Below the pieces are notes generated by a model that saw only the letters and a program-made list of their open reading frames with translations, had not been told where the DNA came from and searched no databases. A stretch of 10,833 nucleotides of DNA, from contig URZD01000060.1 of the NCBI GenBank assembly GCA_900552305.1, positions 1 to 10,833 of the forward strand. The letters run 5' to 3'. Position numbers and translations under genes: made by a program. This DNA is from an uncultured Eubacteriales bacterium (GTDB lineage Bacteria; Bacillota; Clostridia; Monoglobales; Monoglobaceae). Positions within the stretch are counted from its first letter, which is position 1. Every line of letters starts with the position of its first letter. This document shows positions 7,077-10,833 of this stretch, piece after piece.

Positions 7077-7095
7077 GCGGCGTCTGCAGCGCCGC
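7077..7095 (+). promoter_or_regulatory. GC-rich hairpin upstream of the large GH10 gene
   Basis: GCGGCG (7077-7082) pairs perfectly with CGCCGC (7090-7095) around the seven-base loop TCTGCAG, and a G-C pair can extend it beyond a T-G wobble. It lies 51 nt before the start codon and is not followed by a T-run. It is part of a longer GC-rich stretch that stands out from the AT-rich first half of the leader. Confidence 0.4.
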
Positions 7096-7118
7096 GCGTG
7101 CGGAGATTCCCATTCATG

Positions 7119-7130
7119 GCGCGAAAGCGC
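7119..7130 (+). promoter_or_regulatory. GAAA-tetraloop hairpin next to the Shine-Dalgarno
   Basis: GCGC-GAAA-GCGC forms a four-base-pair stem capped by a GNRA tetraloop, ending two bases before the SD. GGCGC at 7118-7122 could instead pair with GCGCC at 7089-7093, which would break both this hairpin and the GC-rich one upstream. Confidence 0.4.
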
Positions 7131-7132
7131 AA

Positions 7133-7140
7133 AAGGAGGA
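7133..7140 (+). promoter_or_regulatory. Shine-Dalgarno of the large GH10 gene
   Basis: AAGGAGGA lies six bases before ATG 7147 and is the strongest ribosome binding site in the window. It fixes the start at 7147. The frame is open back to GTG 7075, but those extra codons would put an Arg-rich stretch ahead of the signal peptide. Confidence 0.9.
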
Positions 7141-7146
7141 AGTCAA

Positions 7147-10100
7147 ATGAAAATGTTTGGTAAAAGGCTTGTTGCGGGATGCTCCGCACTGACACTTCTT
7201 GCGACGTGTATTGGCACGGTGAGTGTCACTGCGGCAGCGGAGGACGCCGCGCCTGTACCGGCGGTCAGCGGCGTGTGGCAACAGGGAACAAGAGCTGAAG
7301 AAGAGGCAGGAACGCTTACATATCCGCGCAAAGCGGACATAAGCGTTTCCTATGAAAACGGCAGCGCGTATGCGGGTAAGAAATCGATTACCGCGGTTTA
7401 CGACAAGGATAACCGCCTAATCGGATCCGGCAACGGAGTAATCGGCGCGGACGGCTCGTCGGACTATGTGCTTGACGTAAGCGCGGACGGTGCGGAAAAG
7501 GTGAAAACCTATATTTGGAACGAAGGTTCGTTAAAGCCCGAGGTTGCGGCATATGAAACGGCGTACAACACATTGGCAAGCAGTTTTTCGTACAAGGTTG
7601 CGGATTTTCCTAAAGACAACGGATACCGTGTAAGAACTTCGTTTGAAAGCGGTAACTTCGGAATTTTTACAAAGTATAGCTCTAATCAGGCAAATTTTGA
7701 AATTGCAGACGACGGCTCTGTTGCGAATACAGGAAACAAGTACGCAAAGATTGTAAACGGTAAGGGACAGGAAGATGTTTTAGTACTTCCGGTTAAAAAG
7801 ACAGAGTGCGGAACAAAAGGCAAAATGAAGATAAATGCCAATATAAAAAAGGCTATGGCTTCAAACTCCGACCAGTATATGTTTATCCGTGTGACCGCAA
7901 AGCAGAAAGGTAAAAATGTTATTGCTCAGAAGAAAGTGCTATCGGTAAAGGATGACAAGTGGCACAATTTATCGCTTGAATTTGATTTGGCAAGCACCCC
8001 CACGGAAGATAGTTCGTATTTTCTGAAATTCGGTGTCATTACTGCAAATCAAACAGCGGTTGACTGTTATATCGATGATATTTCGGTAGTATGCGAGAAT
8101 GCGGCAACCAACGTATTCTATGACGACATGAACAGCAAGGGTCTTAACTGGAATTTTGAGGATGACACAACAGAAACTGCTGTTACATCAAATAGATTGT
8201 CCAACACAATGTCGGACACAAACAAATGGACAAATGTGATCGGCTCGCATAAAATTACGGTAAAGGGTACCGACGAGGCTACGTTCAGCAACCCGGACGG
8301 AAAAGCATCGGGCGACAACCCGGCGGCAGAGGACGCTGACGCGGTTAAGACGCCGGCGCCGGGCAGCACAAAGATGCTGGCTGTAATGAACACTGCCGGG
8401 GACTGGGGCGGCGGCTCTCAGCTTACGATAAGGACGAAGGTTTCGTCAATGGATCTTGTACCGGGTAAGGAATACGAGATGAGTTTTTGGGCGTTTGACA
8501 ATACGTTAAAGCGTTCGCTTTATGCCGGACTTGTAAAACATGATGATAATTATGAAAATTCAAGAGAAATCAGCGGCAGTGATGCGTGGAACAAGAAATA
8601 CGGAGCAGGCTGGACAACAGCGCCGGGAATAATTCAGTACGATAACAGACCGCTGGTGGACGGTCAGGACACAGATTATATGGTTAATTATGTTGCGTCG
8701 ATGCCAAAGTCGTGGCATAAGTATACCTACAGATTCACACCAAAGGCAGAGAACTTTAACGGCAACGGATACTGTGATTTGTGCTTTGTCGTGACGGAGG
8801 ACAGAGCAAATAAAACTCAGTGGTATTACAACAATCTGCGTAAAAACGAAATGTTCTATCTTGACGATATAGAAATAAAGGCAGTTGACAAGTCGGTAAA
8901 GGAGCTTGACAGGAGCGTATGGACAAAGCGGGCAAGCTTTGAAAAGGATACTCTTGATATGTTTACCGCAAACGCAAACGACTGCATAACTCTTACCAAG
9001 ACGGTTCCGTCGAATACAGGCGAATACAGCGCAAAGGTGGACGGACGTACACAGGAATGGAAAACGTTGCGCGTATCGCTTGCGGGAGTTGACAAGAACT
9101 CAAAACTTAAGATAAGCGGCTATATCAGGAATATAGAAAAATTCTATAAAACAAACAAAACGCCGTCATTCAGTTTCCAGCTTTATATCCCCAAGGGTAA
9201 GACAGACGGCGGCAACGCATGGCCGGAGTTGGCAAGCACAAAGCCGATTGGATATAACTGGACAAAAATGTATGCGGAAATTGACCTGTCACAGTATGCC
9301 GACACCACAGATATGACAGAAGCATATGTACAGATAAAGTCGAATCCGTCCACAGTCGGTTATTATGTGGATGACTTTACTATAGTATCAGATAAGGCGG
9401 GCGACGGTACATTCTATGACGATATGGAAACGGTTGAGCCGACAAAGCCCGAGGGCGTTTCGGATACGGCAAGCACAGTAACCTACCGCGACAATGATAT
9501 TCAGAATGACATTGCGGCGCTTTACAGCAAGTATGCGGATAAGTTTCATGTAGGAACGGCTGTTGAAAACGGGGCGCAGAAAAGATGGCCGCTGTTTGCA
9601 AAGCTGCTTAAAAAGCACTTTAACGCGGCGGTGTCCGACGGCTACTTCAAGATGCCGGAGATAATAAAAGACCCGACGAATATGGATGAATATACTTTTA
9701 CGGGTGCGGATGAGCTGATGAAATTCTGCTATGACAACGGTATCAGTGATATAACGGGTCATGCGCTTATCTACGACACGGCGGCGGTAAGTACAAAATA
9801 CTTTTATGACAAGGACGGAAACAATCTGCTTAACAGAGAAACAGCAACAGAGTTTATAAACGGCTATATCCAAAAGGTTATGAATCACTTTAACGGTAAG
9901 GGTGACCCGGAGGAATACACTGTTGACGGATATGACGGCACGCAGGGACATATCGCGGTATGGGATGTTGTCAACGAGGCTGTGGGTGACACTGCGGAAA
10001 ACTGCAAATGCAAGAGAAACGCGATTGCAAAGGCGTTTGACCCAAGCGGTACGGATGACAATGCGGCATATGATTATGTAACGGTAGCATTCCAGGTGGC

Positions 10101-10695
10101 GCAGATGTACAACAGCACCGAAAACCCGGCAGAGCTGAGATATAATGATTATTGCTCATATTCACCGGATAAGGCGAGAGCGGTTGCAAGCCTTGTCAAC
10201 AGTCATATAAAGGATCCGCAGACGGGCAAATATATGCTTGACAAAATCGGCGTTCAGTCGCATTACGCATACAATGACAATATAAACGTATTGAAGGAAT
10301 CGCTTGGTATTTTATCATCGGTTGATGACAGTATTAAAATCGACATAACAGAGCTTGATATAAAGGCTTACAGCTATGATGAAATCGGTAAAATGGTTCC
10401 GATTCTGGAGGACGGCGTTACAAAGGAGCGCGAATACAAGCAGGCAAAGCTGCTGAAGGATTTGTTCACGGAGTATGAAATACTTGCGGATAACGGCAGA
10501 CTCGGACGCGTTGTATTCTGGACTTTTGCGGACGGTTTTGCATACCCGAACCGCGAGGGCGGATTTACTCATAAGGACTACGCGGGTCTGTTTGACAGAC
10601 GCTATCAGGCAAAGCCGCAGTATTATATACTGACAATGACCGATGCGGAATTTAACGCCAAGTACCCTGATTTTAAGAACTATATAGCGCAGTAA
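7147..10695 (+). CDS. Large secreted GH10 glycoside hydrolase with Ig-like domain and three carbohydrate-binding-like modules
   Basis: This 1182-aa protein should act outside the cell on xylan or a related beta-glycan. Domain order: signal peptide about 1-31 (cut near TAAA|ED); Ig-like domain about 58-135, ending KVKTYIWNEGSLKP, a motif common in clostridial surface enzymes; CBM22-like domain about 160-316 (TSFESGNFGIF to CYIDDISV); novel module about 332-579, shared with the upstream non-catalytic protein; CBM22-like domain about 595-748 (ASFEKDTLDMF to YYVDDFTIV); GH10 barrel about 780-1165 at the C-terminus. Acid/base Glu944 (WDVVNEAV) and nucleophile Glu1069 (IDITELDI) are present, with His872, Gln1037 and His1039, and Trp1125. 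The glycone motif reads FNAAVSDGYFKM instead of xylanase AENxMK, and the usual HTLVWH strand reads HALIYD, so Trp is replaced by Tyr876. It has no C-terminal stalk domain, unlike the first GH10 protein, although their GH10 parts are clearly paralogous. A 238-nt structured leader precedes it, so it may have its own expression control. Confidence 0.92.
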   Translation: MKMFGKRLVAGCSALTLLATCIGTVSVTAAAEDAAPVPAVSGVWQQGTRAEEEAGTLTYPRKADISVSYENGSAYAGKKSITAVYDKDNRLIGSGNGVIGADGSSDYVLDVSADGAEKVKTYIWNEGSLKPEVAAYETAYNTLASSFSYKVADFPKDNGYRVRTSFESGNFGIFTKYSSNQANFEIADDGSVANTGNKYAKIVNGKGQEDVLVLPVKKTECGTKGKMKINANIKKAMASNSDQYMFIRVTAKQKGKNVIAQKKVLSVKDDKWHNLSLEFDLASTPTEDSSYFLKFGVITANQTAVDCYIDDISVVCENAATNVFYDDMNSKGLNWNFEDDTTETAVTSNRLSNTMSDTNKWTNVIGSHKITVKGTDEATFSNPDGKASGDNPAAEDADAVKTPAPGSTKMLAVMNTAGDWGGGSQLTIRTKVSSMDLVPGKEYEMSFWAFDNTLKRSLYAGLVKHDDNYENSREISGSDAWNKKYGAGWTTAPGIIQYDNRPLVDGQDTDYMVNYVASMPKSWHKYTYRFTPKAENFNGNGYCDLCFVVTEDRANKTQWYYNNLRKNEMFYLDDIEIKAVDKSVKELDRSVWTKRASFEKDTLDMFTANANDCITLTKTVPSNTGEYSAKVDGRTQEWKTLRVSLAGVDKNSKLKISGYIRNIEKFYKTNKTPSFSFQLYIPKGKTDGGNAWPELASTKPIGYNWTKMYAEIDLSQYADTTDMTEAYVQIKSNPSTVGYYVDDFTIVSDKAGDGTFYDDMETVEPTKPEGVSDTASTVTYRDNDIQNDIAALYSKYADKFHVGTAVENGAQKRWPLFAKLLKKHFNAAVSDGYFKMPEIIKDPTNMDEYTFTGADELMKFCYDNGISDITGHALIYDTAAVSTKYFYDKDGNNLLNRETATEFINGYIQKVMNHFNGKGDPEEYTVDGYDGTQGHIAVWDVVNEAVGDTAENCKCKRNAIAKAFDPSGTDDNAAYDYVTVAFQVAQMYNSTENPAELRYNDYCSYSPDKARAVASLVNSHIKDPQTGKYMLDKIGVQSHYAYNDNINVLKESLGILSSVDDSIKIDITELDIKAYSYDEIGKMVPILEDGVTKEREYKQAKLLKDLFTEYEILADNGRLGRVVFWTFADGFAYPNREGGFTHKDYAGLFDRRYQAKPQYYILTMTDAEFNAKYPDFKNYIAQ
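8140..8883 (+). other. Module shared with the non-catalytic protein (copy 2)
   Basis: This segment encodes residues about 332-579, starting GLNWNFEDD and ending MFYLDDIEI. It is the counterpart of the 5388-6053 segment. Here it sits cleanly between two complete CBM22-like domains, which argues that it is an independent folding unit. Confidence 0.7.
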
Positions 10696-10710
10696 CCAAT
10701 ACGAAACAAA

Positions 10711-10717
10711 AAGGGAG
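10711..10717 (+). promoter_or_regulatory. Shine-Dalgarno of the last gene
   Basis: AAGGGAG ends eight bases before ATG 10726 and supports that start. The 30-nt gap after the large GH10 stop contains no hairpin, so co-transcription is likely. Confidence 0.75.
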
Positions 10718-10725
10718 ATACAAAA

Positions 10726-10833
10726 ATGAGAGTATTAAAAGCAGCAGTTCTTTCAACGCTTCTTATAGCCGGTATCGGTACGCTTAACGCTGCCGCGGCG
10801 ACCTCAGTTCCCGACGTCTGCTACGGTACACCC
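10726..10833 (+). CDS. Exported protein, N-terminal fragment (partial)
   Basis: Only 36 codons are visible before the window ends. They encode a typical Sec signal peptide: MRVLK, a hydrophobic core to about residue 20, and a likely cut after the run of Ala at 22-25. The mature protein begins about TSVPDVCYGTP. The fragment is too short to assign a family. Its place 30 nt downstream of a secreted GH10 enzyme suggests another extracellular enzyme or binding protein of the same locus, but that is inference. Confidence 0.8.
   Translation, partial: MRVLKAAVLSTLLIAGIGTLNAAAATSVPDVCYGTP

Noticed and set aside
7075..7146. Upstream GTG start for the large GH10 protein
   Set aside because: The extra 24 codons encode an Arg-rich stretch ahead of an otherwise perfect signal peptide, and AAGGAGGA sits at ideal spacing before ATG 7147.
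6951..7163. A 70-codon + strand ORF across the leader and the start of the large GH10 gene
   Set aside because: Its ATG lies within a hairpin arm without an SD, its frame overlaps the well-supported GH10 start at 7147, and the product is Arg/Lys-rich and unlike any protein family.
9388..9951. Long - strand ORF opposite the second GH10 domain
   Set aside because: It overlaps the catalytic domain completely, has shadow-like composition (Arg, Val, Cys rich) and has no domain.

Overview
The window looks like a fibre-degradation locus from a Gram-positive gut or rumen bacterium of the Clostridia (Bacillota). The evidence is strong AGGAGG-type ribosome binding sites, Sec signal peptides ending in AFA or AAA, a copper-amine-oxidase-like C-terminal domain typical of clostridial surface proteins, and very large multi-domain GH10 proteins. 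No ribosomal or other taxonomic marker is present, so the assignment is inference. Every supported gene lies on the + strand, with gaps of 0-43 nt except for one 238-nt break.

Layout. (1) Positions 1-2432 hold the end of an ABC-2 permease, a GldG-like auxiliary protein and a DUF4340 protein. They are joined by ATGA-type overlaps and form the membrane part of a Gld-type ABC transporter. (2) Positions 2453-5044 encode a secreted 863-aa GH10 protein with two CBM22/CBM4_9-like domains and a C-terminal stalk-like domain. It starts only 20 nt after the DUF4340 stop, so it probably shares that transcript. (3) Positions 5088-6908 encode a secreted protein of about 606 aa with no recognisable enzyme domain. 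It is built of carbohydrate-binding-like beta-sandwiches. (4) Positions 6909-7146 are a leader region with an SD-preceded 43-codon ORF, two mutually exclusive hairpins, a GC-rich hairpin and a GAAA-tetraloop hairpin beside the next gene's SD. (5) Positions 7147-10695 encode a secreted 1182-aa GH10 protein with an N-terminal Ig-like domain and three carbohydrate-binding-like modules. (6) From 10726 a further exported protein begins and runs off the window.

How the genes may work together. The two GH10 enzymes would cleave a xylan-like beta-glycan outside the cell. The non-catalytic protein between them shares a roughly 230-residue module with the larger enzyme, so it may bind the same polysaccharide at the cell surface. 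The Gld-type transporter sits at the head of the same gene string and could serve export, envelope assembly or uptake. The sequence does not say which.

The most notable points are these. Both GH10 domains keep the two catalytic glutamates but have lost the family's conserved Glu-Asn in the glycone (-2) subsite. A novel module is shared between an enzyme and a non-enzyme, apparently inserted into a split CBM in the latter. The leader of the largest enzyme gene is structured. The Gld-type transporter is coupled to secreted glycosidases.
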